In this document: one piece after another, positions 15,380-22,694 of the stretch
Layout of the letters: each line of letters starts with the position of its first letter
How positions within the stretch are numbered: position 1 is the first letter of the stretch
Assembly: GCF_012911925.1 (NCBI RefSeq)
Contig: NZ_JAAXKY010000060.1
Location: 1 to 39,992, forward strand
Origin: Pseudonocardia xinjiangensis
GTDB taxonomy: Bacteria > Actinomycetota > Actinomycetes > Mycobacteriales > Pseudonocardiaceae
Length of the DNA: 39,992 bases
Reading direction: 5' to 3'
The notes under the pieces: generated by a model
Told to the model about the DNA's origin: nothing
The model's input: only the letters and a program-made list of their open reading frames with translations
Database searches by the model: none
Program-made: the position numbers and the translations under genes

Positions 15380-15628
15380 CCGCGAGACGTGCCTATCGCG
15401 GCGATGATCCGGTGTTGCCGCGTCGGAGGCCCGCGTGCTAATTTTCCGGCGAGCCCCGTATGGGCCTACGCATGGAGGTAGCGGCTACTCAGCCACTATA
15501 GAGATCGGTACTGCTCCTCGCCGGAGTCGCGGTATCGCTTTCCCAGTGCGTTTGGCCCGCGGGGTTCTTTCGTGCCGTCTCTTGGTGGTGTCGTCCTCCG
15601 ATCCGATGGATCGATTCGAAAGGGCAGC

Positions 15629-16555
15629 ATGACCGAGGAGAGTTTTGATTTCGACGGGTTCCAGCGCCAGATCATCGCGGAGTTCCGGGCGAACGACGGC
15701 CGAGTGGGCGGGATGTTCGAGGGTTCCACGTTGGCCCTCCTGACCACCGTCGGCGCCAGGACCGGCCTGCGCCGGACGAGTCCGCTCGCGTATCTGGAGA
15801 TCGACGGGCAGCCGCTCGTCGTCGCGTCCGCCATGGGCGCACCCACCCATCCGGCGTGGTACCACAACATCCGGCACAACCCGGCGGTGACGGTCGAGAC
15901 CGGCACCGAGACCTATGACGCGATGGCGGGAATCCCCGTCGGCGAGGAGCGCGACGCGCTCTTTCGCAAAGTCGTCGAGCAGGCTCCGGGATTCGGGGAC
16001 TACCGGACCAGGACCACCCGGGTGATTCCGGTGGTGACCCTGCACCGCATCAGGACGGTGCCGGATGCGGATCGGGCACGAGGCCTGGGTGATTTCCTCG
16101 TGGAGGGCCACGAGTGGCTGCGCAGTGAGCTGGTCGAGCTTCGTCGTCAGGTGGACGAGATATACGAGGGCCGGGCGGATTCCGTCACCATTGACCGCAG
16201 GCCGGACGACCTCGCGCAGCAGATGCGCAGGCGGTGCCTCGAGTTCTGCGGAGCGCTGGAACAACACCACACGGGCGAGAACATAGGCGCATTCCCGATG
16301 CTCGCGCAACGGTTCCCCGCGCTCGCTCCGGAACTGGCGAAACTGGGTGAGGAACACGCCGTCGTCGCACGGCTGCAAGGGGAGATCCGCCGGCTCGTCG
16401 ACGGCTATGTCTCCGGTGAGAGCGACCCCGGACGGCTACGGGACGAGCTCGATCGGCTCGCGTCCGAGTTGGAGGCACATTTCGCCTACGAGGAGCGGAC
16501 GATCGTCACGGCACTCAACGCGATAGGCCCGGCACCCGACTTCAGCGGAACCTGA
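15629..16555 (+). CDS. Ddn-like nitroreductase/quinone reductase fused to a hemerythrin domain
   Basis: 308-residue two-domain protein. Residues 1 to about 142 form a Ddn/Rv3547-like split-barrel (F420-type nitro/quinone reductase) with VGARTGLRRTSPLAYLE, GAPTHPAWYHNIRHNPAV and a C-terminal VIPVVTLHR. Residues about 155-300 are an HHE hemerythrin-like four-helix bundle with the full di-iron ligand pattern H161, H213-x3-E217, H243, H284-x3-E288. Start ATG 15629 follows AAAGGG. Ddn enzymes reduce substrates with F420H2; hemerythrin domains bind oxygen, NO or iron. Joined, they suggest an oxygen- or nitrosative-stress responsive redox enzyme, which is inference. The gene stands alone, with no F420 biosynthesis gene in the window. 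Confidence 0.85.
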   Translation: MTEESFDFDGFQRQIIAEFRANDGRVGGMFEGSTLALLTTVGARTGLRRTSPLAYLEIDGQPLVVASAMGAPTHPAWYHNIRHNPAVTVETGTETYDAMAGIPVGEERDALFRKVVEQAPGFGDYRTRTTRVIPVVTLHRIRTVPDADRARGLGDFLVEGHEWLRSELVELRRQVDEIYEGRADSVTIDRRPDDLAQQMRRRCLEFCGALEQHHTGENIGAFPMLAQRFPALAPELAKLGEEHAVVARLQGEIRRLVDGYVSGESDPGRLRDELDRLASELEAHFAYEERTIVTALNAIGPAPDFSGT

Positions 16556-16663
16556 GACCCGCCCAGGTCCATGCCTCCGCGTCATGGACACATATCTCTG
16601 TGTCAGAGCGCCCTGGAACAGCAACACGGGACCACAACGCTGTCATCGGGCCGCTCGCAGCAG

Positions 16664-16724
16664 GAAACGGGCGACTCGCGCACCCGAAACGGGCGACTCG
16701 CGCGCGCGAAACGGGCGACTCGCG
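16664..16724. repeat. Three-copy tandem repeat, 17-bp unit at 22-bp period
   Basis: GAAACGGGCGACTCGCG occurs identically at 16664-16680, 16686-16702 and 16708-16724. The 5-bp spacers (CACCC, CGCGC) differ. The array ends 7 nt from the stop of the alcohol dehydrogenase gene. On the minus strand each unit reads CGCGAGTCGCCCGTTTC. Exact period of two helical turns plus one base; function unknown. Confidence 0.85.
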
Positions 16725-16731
16725 GGGGAGG

Positions 16732-17859
16732 TCAGTGCTCGTGGACGAGGATGCCTCGGATGTTCTTCCCGTCGAGTAGGTCGCGGTAGCCGTCGTTGAT
16801 CTCGTCGAGGGTGTACCGGTGGCTGATCAGCTCGTCGAGCTTCAGGTCGCCACTGCGGTAGAGACCGAGCAGGCGGGGGATGTCGTAGAGGGGGTTGCAC
16901 GCTCCGAACAGCGCGCCCTGCACCTGGCGCTGGTAGGCGACGAGCAGCCCGTCGTACGCCCTCACCTGCTGCTCGCTCACCCGGCCCGCGGCGGTGATCG
17001 TGACCCGTCCGCCCTTGCCGGTGATGGCGATCGCGTGCGAGACGACCGTGTCGTCGTTCACCCCCACCGTGACGATGGCGTGGTCGGCGTACTGGCCCCG
17101 CGTGGCGTTCTTGATGAACCGCCTGGCCTCCTGCGGGTCGCTGAACGTGTGGGTGGCTCCGAACTCCTGCGCCGTGTCCAGCTTGTACTGCACGGGGTCG
17201 ACCACGACGACGTTCTTGGCCCCGGCGTAGGCCGCGCCCTGCACCGCGTTGATGCCGACACCGCCGCAGCCGTAGATCACCACGGTCTGCCCGGCCCGGA
17301 CCCCGGCGGCGTAGACCGAGCTTCCCCAGCCGGTGGGGACGCCGCAGGAGACGAGGGCGGCGAGCTCGAACGAGATGTCGTCGTCCAGCGGGATGCACGA
17401 GAACTCGCTGACCACGGCGCGCTGGGCGAAGGCACCGAGCACGCACATGCCGCCGACGTCGAGGCCGTCGCGCGAGTGGAACCGGAAGGTGTCGTCGGGC
17501 AGCATCCCGCTGACGGCGTTGCGGCCGGCGTCGCAGAGGTTCTGCCGGCCCGTGGAGCAGTAGCGGCAGGTGCCGCAGACCGGGATGTAGGAGCACACGA
17601 CGCGGTCACCGGGCCGGACGCGGCGCACCCCGGGGCCGACGGCCTCGACGACGCCGGCCGCCTCGTGCCCGCCGACCATCGGGTAGCGGACCGGCATGTC
17701 ACCGGTGCGGATGTGGTCGTCGGAGTGGCACAGGCCGGCCGCCTCGAAGCGGACCAGCACCTCGCCGTCCCTGGGGTCGTCGAGATCGAGTTCGACGACG
17801 TCCCACTGCTGGTCGGCGCCCCACATCACGGCGGCGCGGGTGGTGGTGGGCATCGGCAC
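16732..17859 (-). CDS. NDMA-dependent-type zinc alcohol dehydrogenase
   Basis: 375-residue medium-chain zinc dehydrogenase. Catalytic zinc ligands are C44 (AGLCHSDDH) and H65-E66 (GGHEAAG); structural zinc ligands are C95, C98, C101 and C109 (CGTCRYCSTGRQNLC). The nucleotide fold is VVIYGCGGVGINAVQG with an acidic strand end (VVVVDPVQYKL). The sequence best fits the actinobacterial NDMA-dependent (nicotinoprotein) group, whose members keep NAD bound tightly and are usually re-oxidised through mycofactocin; that cofactor link is family knowledge, and no mft gene is present here. Start ATG 17859 (MPMPTTTRAAVMW). Likely primary-alcohol oxidation, substrate unknown. Confidence 0.9.
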   Translation of the reverse strand: MPMPTTTRAAVMWGADQQWDVVELDLDDPRDGEVLVRFEAAGLCHSDDHIRTGDMPVRYPMVGGHEAAGVVEAVGPGVRRVRPGDRVVCSYIPVCGTCRYCSTGRQNLCDAGRNAVSGMLPDDTFRFHSRDGLDVGGMCVLGAFAQRAVVSEFSCIPLDDDISFELAALVSCGVPTGWGSSVYAAGVRAGQTVVIYGCGGVGINAVQGAAYAGAKNVVVVDPVQYKLDTAQEFGATHTFSDPQEARRFIKNATRGQYADHAIVTVGVNDDTVVSHAIAITGKGGRVTITAAGRVSEQQVRAYDGLLVAYQRQVQGALFGACNPLYDIPRLLGLYRSGDLKLDELISHRYTLDEINDGYRDLLDGKNIRGILVHEH

Positions 17860-17974
17860 TCCCGGAACGTCTCGGCTGACCGGCCTCCCGGAGACGGCCG
17901 GTCCGGTCGATCACGAGCGTAGGCCGCGAGCGCGCAGAACCGCTGTCGACGGAGTCACAGCCGTCCCCGGCGGC

Positions 17975-18703
17975 TCACGCCGTGTGCCCGCGCAGCAGGC
18001 TCGTGCCGGAGTGCGACGGGTCGCCGTCCAGCGACTCCGCCGAGACGTCGACGACACCGAACTGGTCGAGAGTCAGGTCCGCGGGCAGCGCGAACGTGCC
18101 GCGGAAGCGGGAGCCGTCGACCTCGGGAGCGAGGGCGCCGAGCGAGTACAGCCGCGTCCCCGCAGCGTCCATCAGCCACGCCTCCAGGTAGGCCCCGGGC
18201 CGGATCCCGCCGGGATCGTCGACCGTGACCTCGACCTGCCGCATCCCGCCGGACTCCAGGACGTCCGCGCTCCCCGACGCGGCGGGGTCGGCGGCGGCCA
18301 GCGGCGCGAGCGGCACCTGCGCCAGCATCGCCGGCCGGGGAGCTCCGGCGAACCCGACACCGAGCACGACGCCCGCGACGAGACCGGCTGCGGCCGTCGC
18401 GACGGGCAGGGCCCAGCGCCGCCACCGCGGGCGGGTGGCGCCGGAACGCCCGCCGATACCGCGGTCGGGACCCGAGGGGGACGGGGCCGCGGTGTCGCCC
18501 AGCTCGTCGAGCACGGCCTGCCAGACGCGCGCGGGTGGCGGCATCGCGGCGTCCCCGGCCTGCGCCATCGCGACGGTGTCGCGCAGCGCCGCAACCTCCT
18601 CGCGGCACAGCGCGCACGCCGTCAGGTGGGCGTCGACCTGCAGGTCGGGCGGTTCTGCGGGCAGCGCGGCGAGAGTGAGCGCGTCAGGGTCGGGATGCCA
18701 CAC
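17975..18703 (-). CDS. Anti-sigma factor, RskA-like with zinc-binding N-terminus
   Basis: 242-residue single-pass membrane anti-sigma factor. The N-terminal zinc anti-sigma motif is H26-x3-C30-x2-C33 (AHLTACALCREEVAAL). A Pro/Arg linker leads to a transmembrane helix at about 98-118 (WALPVATAAAGLVAGVVLGVG). The extracytoplasmic RskA domain follows (MLAQVPLAPL, RQVEVTVDD, YLEAWLMDAAGTRLYSLGAL, FALPADLTLDQFGVVDVSAE), as in actinobacterial RskA. It overlaps the upstream ECF sigma gene by 20 nt, so the pair is translationally coupled and the protein should hold that sigma factor inactive until regulated proteolysis. The signal is unknown. Confidence 0.92.
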   Translation of the reverse strand: MWHPDPDALTLAALPAEPPDLQVDAHLTACALCREEVAALRDTVAMAQAGDAAMPPPARVWQAVLDELGDTAAPSPSGPDRGIGGRSGATRPRWRRWALPVATAAAGLVAGVVLGVGFAGAPRPAMLAQVPLAPLAAADPAASGSADVLESGGMRQVEVTVDDPGGIRPGAYLEAWLMDAAGTRLYSLGALAPEVDGSRFRGTFALPADLTLDQFGVVDVSAESLDGDPSHSGTSLLRGHTA

Positions 18704-19334
18704 CGTCGACCTCCCACCGCCGTCGCAACCGCACGAGCCCTCGCCGCAGATGACTCTTGACCGTGCCCAGCGGCAGCCCCGTCACCGCGGAGATCTGCTG
18801 GTGGGTCAGGTCGTCGAAGAATGCCAGCCGCACCACGGTGCGCTGCTGGGGAGGCAGCCGTCCCATCTCGTCGGCGACCACGACAGCGTCGACGACGTGG
18901 TCGGGCACCGGTCCCGGGTGCTGGGCCACGGCGGCGTGGGCCGCCCGTTCGGTGATCTTGCGGTCGCGGGCGCGGGCGGCGTACCCGTCGGCGATCTGAC
19001 GGCGGGTGATGCCGACCAGCCAACCCCCCAGTGAGCCCTTCCCGGGGTCGAACGTCGCGCGCGAGCGCCAGGCCCCGACGAACACCTGCTGGGTGACGTC
19101 CTCGGCGTCGTCGTGTCCGGCGAGAGCCCGCGACGCGAGCCCGTACACCACGCGTGAGTGCCGGTCGTAGGCCTCCCGGAGCGCCGCCGGATCACCGGCC
19201 CGGAAACGGCGGGCCAGGTCGGCGTCGGTGTCCTCGGCGAGAGCGCCGTCGGTGGCGCGGATCGGCGCAAGGGGCTCGACCTCGGGCCTGACCCGGGCGG
19301 CCTCGAGGTCGGTCACCCTGGTCTCACCACGCAT
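18684..19334 (-). CDS. ECF-type RNA polymerase sigma factor (SigK-like)
   Basis: 216-residue group-4 sigma factor. Region 2 runs from DLARRFRAGDPAALREAYDRHSR through DDAEDVTQQVFVGAWRSR to GWLVGITRRQIADGYAARARD. Region 4 is LPPQQRTVVRLAFFDDLTHQQI, SAVTGLPLGTVKSHLRRGLVRLR. Its pairing with an RskA-like anti-sigma partner (20-nt overlap) supports the SigK/SigL-like branch. Start ATG 19334 (MRGETRVTDL). Upstream (19335-19393) a GAAC on the minus strand might be an ECF -35 element, but I found no convincing -10, so autoregulation is only assumed. The targets are unknown; the NDMA-type dehydrogenase directly downstream is one candidate. Confidence 0.93.
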   Translation of the reverse strand: MRGETRVTDLEAARVRPEVEPLAPIRATDGALAEDTDADLARRFRAGDPAALREAYDRHSRVVYGLASRALAGHDDAEDVTQQVFVGAWRSRATFDPGKGSLGGWLVGITRRQIADGYAARARDRKITERAAHAAVAQHPGPVPDHVVDAVVVADEMGRLPPQQRTVVRLAFFDDLTHQQISAVTGLPLGTVKSHLRRGLVRLRRRWEVDGVASRP

Positions 19335-19393
19335 CGGAGCATCCCACCCCCGGGCGGTCCTCGCCTGTTCATCGACGACGGCCCCGGCGGGGG

Positions 19394-19819
19394 TCAGGAC
19401 GGGGGAGCCGGAACGAGCTCGGTGAGCAGCCCGCGGACCCGGGCGTCGATCTCGTCGCGGATGGGGCGGATCTGCTCGGCACTTCTGCCGGCCGGGTCGG
19501 TGAGCTCCCAGTCCAGGTAGCGCTTGCCGGGGAAGACCGGGCAGGCGTCGCCACAGCCCATGGTGACGACGACGTCGGCGGCCTCGACGGCGTCGGTGGT
19601 GAGTCGCTTCGGGAACGCCGTGGTCAGGTCGAGGCCGATCTCGGCCATGACCGTGCGCACGGCCGGGTTGATGTCGTCGGCGGGCGCGGAGCCTGCCGAG
19701 GTGACCCGGACCCGGCCCTGCGCGTGGTGGTGGAGCAGCGCGGCGGCCATCTGGGACCGGCCGGCGTTGTGCACGCAGACGAAGAGCACCTCGGGAACGG
19801 TGGTCGGGTCGTCGGTCAC
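19394..19819 (-). CDS. arsC: Arsenate reductase, low-molecular-weight phosphatase type
   Basis: 141-residue cytoplasmic arsenate reductase that makes arsenite for export. The P-loop is C15-x5-R21 (FVCVHNAGRSQMAAALL). Further conserved parts are TSAGSAPADDINPAV, the Cys-containing VTMGCGDACPVFPGKRYLDW and ELTDPAG. Actinobacterial members of this class use mycothiol or thioredoxin to complete the cycle; which one applies here is not visible. Start GTG 19819 overlaps the acr3 stop by 4 nt (GTGA), so translation is coupled. A longer open frame upstream is only the shadow of acr3. Last gene of the arsR-acr3-arsC operon. Confidence 0.93.
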   Translation of the reverse strand: MTDDPTTVPEVLFVCVHNAGRSQMAAALLHHHAQGRVRVTSAGSAPADDINPAVRTVMAEIGLDLTTAFPKRLTTDAVEAADVVVTMGCGDACPVFPGKRYLDWELTDPAGRSAEQIRPIRDEIDARVRGLLTELVPAPPS

Positions 19820-20913
19820 GGGGTTCCTCCGGGCGTGGGGTGGCGGGTCCAGCGCCGGCGGGCGGCGAGGGAGACGTAGACGAGCCCGACGAGCACGGGC
19901 ACCTCGATCAGCGGGCCGACCACACCGGCCAGCGCCTGCCCGGACGTCACGCCGAAGGTGGCGATGGCCACCGCGATCGCGAGCTCGAAGTTGTTGCCCG
20001 CTGCGGTGAACGCCAACGTGGTGGTGCGCTCGTAGCTCAGGCCGATCGCTCGTCCGAGCAGGAACGAGCCGGCCCACATGATCGCGAAGTAGGCGAGCAG
20101 GGGGAGTGCGATGCGGGCGACGTCGAAGGGTCGGCTGGTGATGGCGTCGCCCTGCAGCGCGAACAGGACGACGATCGTGAACAGCAGCCCGTACAGCGCG
20201 AACGGGCCGATCCTCGGCAGGAACCGGGACTCGTACCACTCCCGGCCCTTGGTGCGTTCGCCCAGCCGGCGGGAGAGGTAGCCGGCGAGCAGTGGGACCC
20301 CGAGGAAGATCAGCACCGAGGTTGCGATCTGCCAGGCGGAGACGGCGAGGTCGGCCTGCGGGAGGCCGAGCCAGCCGGGCAGTACGTCGAGGTAGAACCA
20401 GCCGAGCCCGGCGAACGCGATCACCTGGAACACCGAGTTCAGCGCGACGAGCACGGCGGCGGCCTCCCGGTCACCGCACGCCAGGTCGTTCCAGATGATG
20501 ACCATGGCGATGCACCGAGCGAGCCCGACGATGATCAGGCCGGTGCGGTACTCGGGCAGGTCGGGCAGCAGCAGCCACGCCAGTGCGAACATCACCGCCG
20601 GTCCGAGCACCCAGTTCAGCAGCAGCGAGGAGACCAGGAGCGGCCGGTCGGCGGTGACGGTGTCGAGCCGGTCGTAGCGGACCTTGGCCAGCACCGGATA
20701 CATCATGATCAGCAGCCCGAGCGCGATGGGCAACGAGACGCCGTCGACGGCGATCGCGTCGAGTGCCGGACCGAGACCGGGGACGAGACGGCCGGCGGCG
20801 AGCCCCACCACCATCGCGGCGAGGATCCAGACGGGCAGGAACCGGTCGAGCGTGGACAGCTTCCCGACGACCGCCGGCGCGGTGGACGTGCTGTCGGCCT
20901 CCTGCGTGCTCAC
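19816..20913 (-). CDS. acr3: Arsenite efflux transporter, ACR3 family
   Basis: 365-residue membrane transporter with about ten hydrophobic helices. ACR3 hallmarks are visible: LLIMMYPVLAKVRYDRL, LNWVLGPAVMFALAWLL, the conserved Cys helix GLARCIAMVIIWNDLACGD, LNSVFQVIAFAGLGWFYL, and TTTLAFTAAGNNFELAIAVA near the end. It exports arsenite driven by the proton-motive force. Start ATG 20913 overlaps the arsR stop by 4 nt (ATGA). The N-terminus (MSTQEADSTSTAP) is polar and cytoplasmic. Length and order are normal for the family. Expected to be derepressed by arsenite or antimonite through ArsR. Confidence 0.95.
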   Translation of the reverse strand: MSTQEADSTSTAPAVVGKLSTLDRFLPVWILAAMVVGLAAGRLVPGLGPALDAIAVDGVSLPIALGLLIMMYPVLAKVRYDRLDTVTADRPLLVSSLLLNWVLGPAVMFALAWLLLPDLPEYRTGLIIVGLARCIAMVIIWNDLACGDREAAAVLVALNSVFQVIAFAGLGWFYLDVLPGWLGLPQADLAVSAWQIATSVLIFLGVPLLAGYLSRRLGERTKGREWYESRFLPRIGPFALYGLLFTIVVLFALQGDAITSRPFDVARIALPLLAYFAIMWAGSFLLGRAIGLSYERTTTLAFTAAGNNFELAIAVAIATFGVTSGQALAGVVGPLIEVPVLVGLVYVSLAARRRWTRHPTPGGTP

Positions 20914-21287
20914 GCCGGGACTGTCAGGGCGTCGTCGGGGACGAGCACGGCGGACAGCCGCCGCAACGCCTCGGGCTGGACGCGGTAGTACACCCAGGTC
21001 CCGCGCCGCTCCCCGGAGATCAGGCCGGCTTCGCGCAGCACCTTGAGGTGGTGGCTGATCGTGGGGCCGGTCAGGTCGAAGACGTCGGTCAGGTCGCAGA
21101 CGCAGGCCTCGCCGCCCTCGTGCGACGCGATCAGCGAGAGCAGGCGCAGCCGAACCGGGTCGCCCATCGCCTTGAACAGCCGGGCCAGTTCGACGGCCTG
21201 GCCCGCTGACAACGGTTCCCGGGCCAGCGGCGAGCAGCAGCCCACCGCGTCGGCGAGGTCGGCGAGCATCCGCTCCTGATTCGACAT
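20910..21287 (-). CDS. arsR: ArsR/SmtB family arsenite-responsive repressor
   Basis: 125-residue winged-helix repressor. The DNA-binding helix is DLTGPTISHHLKVLREAGLI with the wing RRGTWVYYRVQPEAL. Candidate arsenite ligands are C17-C18 near the N-terminus (AVGCCSPLA) plus C62/C64 (ACVCDLTDV). The N-terminal Cys pair places it with the Corynebacterium glutamicum ArsR type, where a Cys pair and one helix Cys bind As(III). Start ATG 21287; the 25 residues encoded upstream are promoter sequence. It is divergent from arsI with 73 nt between starts holding two related dyads. Operon order is arsR, acr3, arsC. Confidence 0.94.
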   Translation of the reverse strand: MSNQERMLADLADAVGCCSPLAREPLSAGQAVELARLFKAMGDPVRLRLLSLIASHEGGEACVCDLTDVFDLTGPTISHHLKVLREAGLISGERRGTWVYYRVQPEALRRLSAVLVPDDALTVPA

Positions 21288-21294
21288 GTCTCTA

Positions 21295-21310
21295 TCTTGA
21301 CAGCCATCAA
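21295..21310. promoter_or_regulatory. ArsR operator 1
   Basis: TCTTGACAGCCATCAA contains the dyad TTGA-N6-TCAA typical of actinobacterial ArsR sites. It sits 8 nt upstream of the arsR start. It matches operator 2 over TCTTGACAG.CATC.A as a direct repeat with the same orientation, 36 bp apart. Confidence 0.65.
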
Positions 21311-21330
21311 TCCAAGGGTGCAACCTCTTG

Positions 21331-21346
21331 TCTTGACAGACATCGA
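21331..21346. promoter_or_regulatory. ArsR operator 2
   Basis: TCTTGACAGACATCGA is the second copy, with dyad TTGA-N6-TCGA (one mismatch). It lies 15 nt upstream of the arsI start and just before its ribosome site (AAGGAG), so it should control arsI. The two copies are 36 bp apart, allowing independent or joint repression of the divergent promoters. Confidence 0.6.
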
Positions 21347-21360
21347 AACAAGGAGTGGTC

Positions 21361-21849
21361 ATGTCCCGAGTCCAGCTCGCGCTGCGTGTGTCCGACCTTG
21401 ACGCCTCGATCGCCTTCTACCGCTCGCTGTTCGGCGTGGAACCGGCCAAGAGGCGCCCGGGCTACGCCAACTTCGCGATCACCGAGCCTCCCCTCAAGCT
21501 CGTCCTCATCGAGGGGGAGCCCGGCCTGCCCACCGACATGGACCACCTCGGGGTGGAGGTCGAGACGACCGACGAGGTGCACGAGGCGACGCAGCGGCTC
21601 ACCGGCCTCGGCCTGTTCACCGATGTCGAGAACGACACCACCTGCTGCTACGCCCTGCAGGACAAGGTGTGGGTGCGCGGGCCCGGCCAGGAGCGGTGGG
21701 AGGTCTACACGGTGAAGGCCGACGCACCCGACGCCACGAGCATCCACCCCGTCGGCGCGACGGCCGACGCATCCGGCGACTGCCAGTGCGGCGGCGCGGC
21801 GCCCGCGGTCGAGGAGACCGCGTGTTGCGCGCCGACGGCAGCGCGGTGA
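21361..21849 (+). CDS. arsI: ArsI-type C-As lyase (organoarsenical dioxygenase)
   Basis: 162-residue vicinal-oxygen-chelate protein of the ArsI group, which cleaves the C-As bond of trivalent methyl or aryl arsenicals with Fe(II) and oxygen. The arsenical-binding pair is C95-C96 (DTTCCYALQDKVWV). Metal ligand positions are H62 (DMDHLGVEVE) and E114 (RWEVYTV). The first ligand position is Q5 (SRVQLALRV) instead of the His of the Bacillus enzyme; I recall Gln here in other members. A Cys-rich tail (CQCGG, then TACCAP) could bind arsenic as well. Start ATG 21361 follows AAGGAG. Divergent from arsR and presumably induced with it. Confidence 0.93.
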   Translation: MSRVQLALRVSDLDASIAFYRSLFGVEPAKRRPGYANFAITEPPLKLVLIEGEPGLPTDMDHLGVEVETTDEVHEATQRLTGLGLFTDVENDTTCCYALQDKVWVRGPGQERWEVYTVKADAPDATSIHPVGATADASGDCQCGGAAPAVEETACCAPTAAR

Positions 21850-22623
21850 TCAACCGCGGTTGAAATAGAGCACGGTCATCGTCACGGCGGTCGTCAGCAC
21901 GATGGCGCGCAGCAGCGGGGCCGGGAGCCGGCGTGCGAGGTGGGCGCCCACATACCCGCCGAGTAGTGCTCCGACCAACACCGCCGTGAGCGGGATCGGG
22001 TCGGCCAGGACCTCGCCCGCGATGAGGAACAACGCGGCGGCAGGCGTGTAGATGGCGGCCAATTGAGCGACGCGCATCGGATTTCCGACCGCGGCGTCCA
22101 ATCCGAGGCCCACGCTCCACAATGCCAGCATCATGATGCCGACGGCGCCGCCGAAATACCCGCCGTAAACGGCCAGGACGAACTGGCCGGCGAGGACGCT
22201 GCGCGGTCCCAGGTCGAGCGGATGTCCCGATGTCGTTCGAAGCAGGCGGGACACCGGACGGCCCACGGCGAGCACGGCGGTGGCGAAGGCGAGCAGCCAC
22301 GGCACCGCGGCGTCGAACGTTGCCGCAGGCAGAGCCAGCAACAGCCCGGCGCCGACCCCGCCGCCGAGGAGGCTCATCGACGTCAACGAGCGGTTCGTCG
22401 TGGTGCCGACCGGGACGATCTCGCCACGGTAGGCCCACGCGCTGGAAAGGGCCCCGGGTAGCAGGGCGACGGTCGACGACGCGTTGGCCGTGACCGGGGA
22501 CAGGCCGGCGGAAACCAGTGCGGGCAGGGCGACAAAGGTCCCTCCGCCGCCGACGGAGTTCAATGCTCCGGACGCAATGCCGGCCAGTAGCAGAGCCCAG
22601 AAATCCGTCACGCGAGGAAGCAT
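21850..22623 (-). CDS. TauE/SafE family membrane exporter
   Basis: About 257 residues with eight hydrophobic helices, of the sulfite-exporter TauE/SafE family. The N-terminal repeat is LLLAGIASGALNSVGGGGTF (family glycine motif) followed by ALPALVSAGLSPVTANASSTVALLPG. The C-terminal repeat is LAVYGGYFGGAVGIMMLALW. Start ATG 22623 (MLPRVTDFW) puts the first helix near the N-terminus; the longer ATG 22683 would add 20 polar residues and nearly touch the divergent LysR start. It is convergent with arsI (adjacent stops), so a role in arsenic handling is positional guesswork. The divergent LysR is the likely regulator. Substrate: probably a small sulfur-containing or organic anion. Confidence 0.87.
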   Translation of the reverse strand: MLPRVTDFWALLLAGIASGALNSVGGGGTFVALPALVSAGLSPVTANASSTVALLPGALSSAWAYRGEIVPVGTTTNRSLTSMSLLGGGVGAGLLLALPAATFDAAVPWLLAFATAVLAVGRPVSRLLRTTSGHPLDLGPRSVLAGQFVLAVYGGYFGGAVGIMMLALWSVGLGLDAAVGNPMRVAQLAAIYTPAAALFLIAGEVLADPIPLTAVLVGALLGGYVGAHLARRLPAPLLRAIVLTTAVTMTVLYFNRG

Positions 22624-22694
22624 CGACCGACGGTGCCCGAGCCACAATGCGGAATCGGCGCAGCTGTCCTTCGGCGATCCCATAGGCTGGCCGA

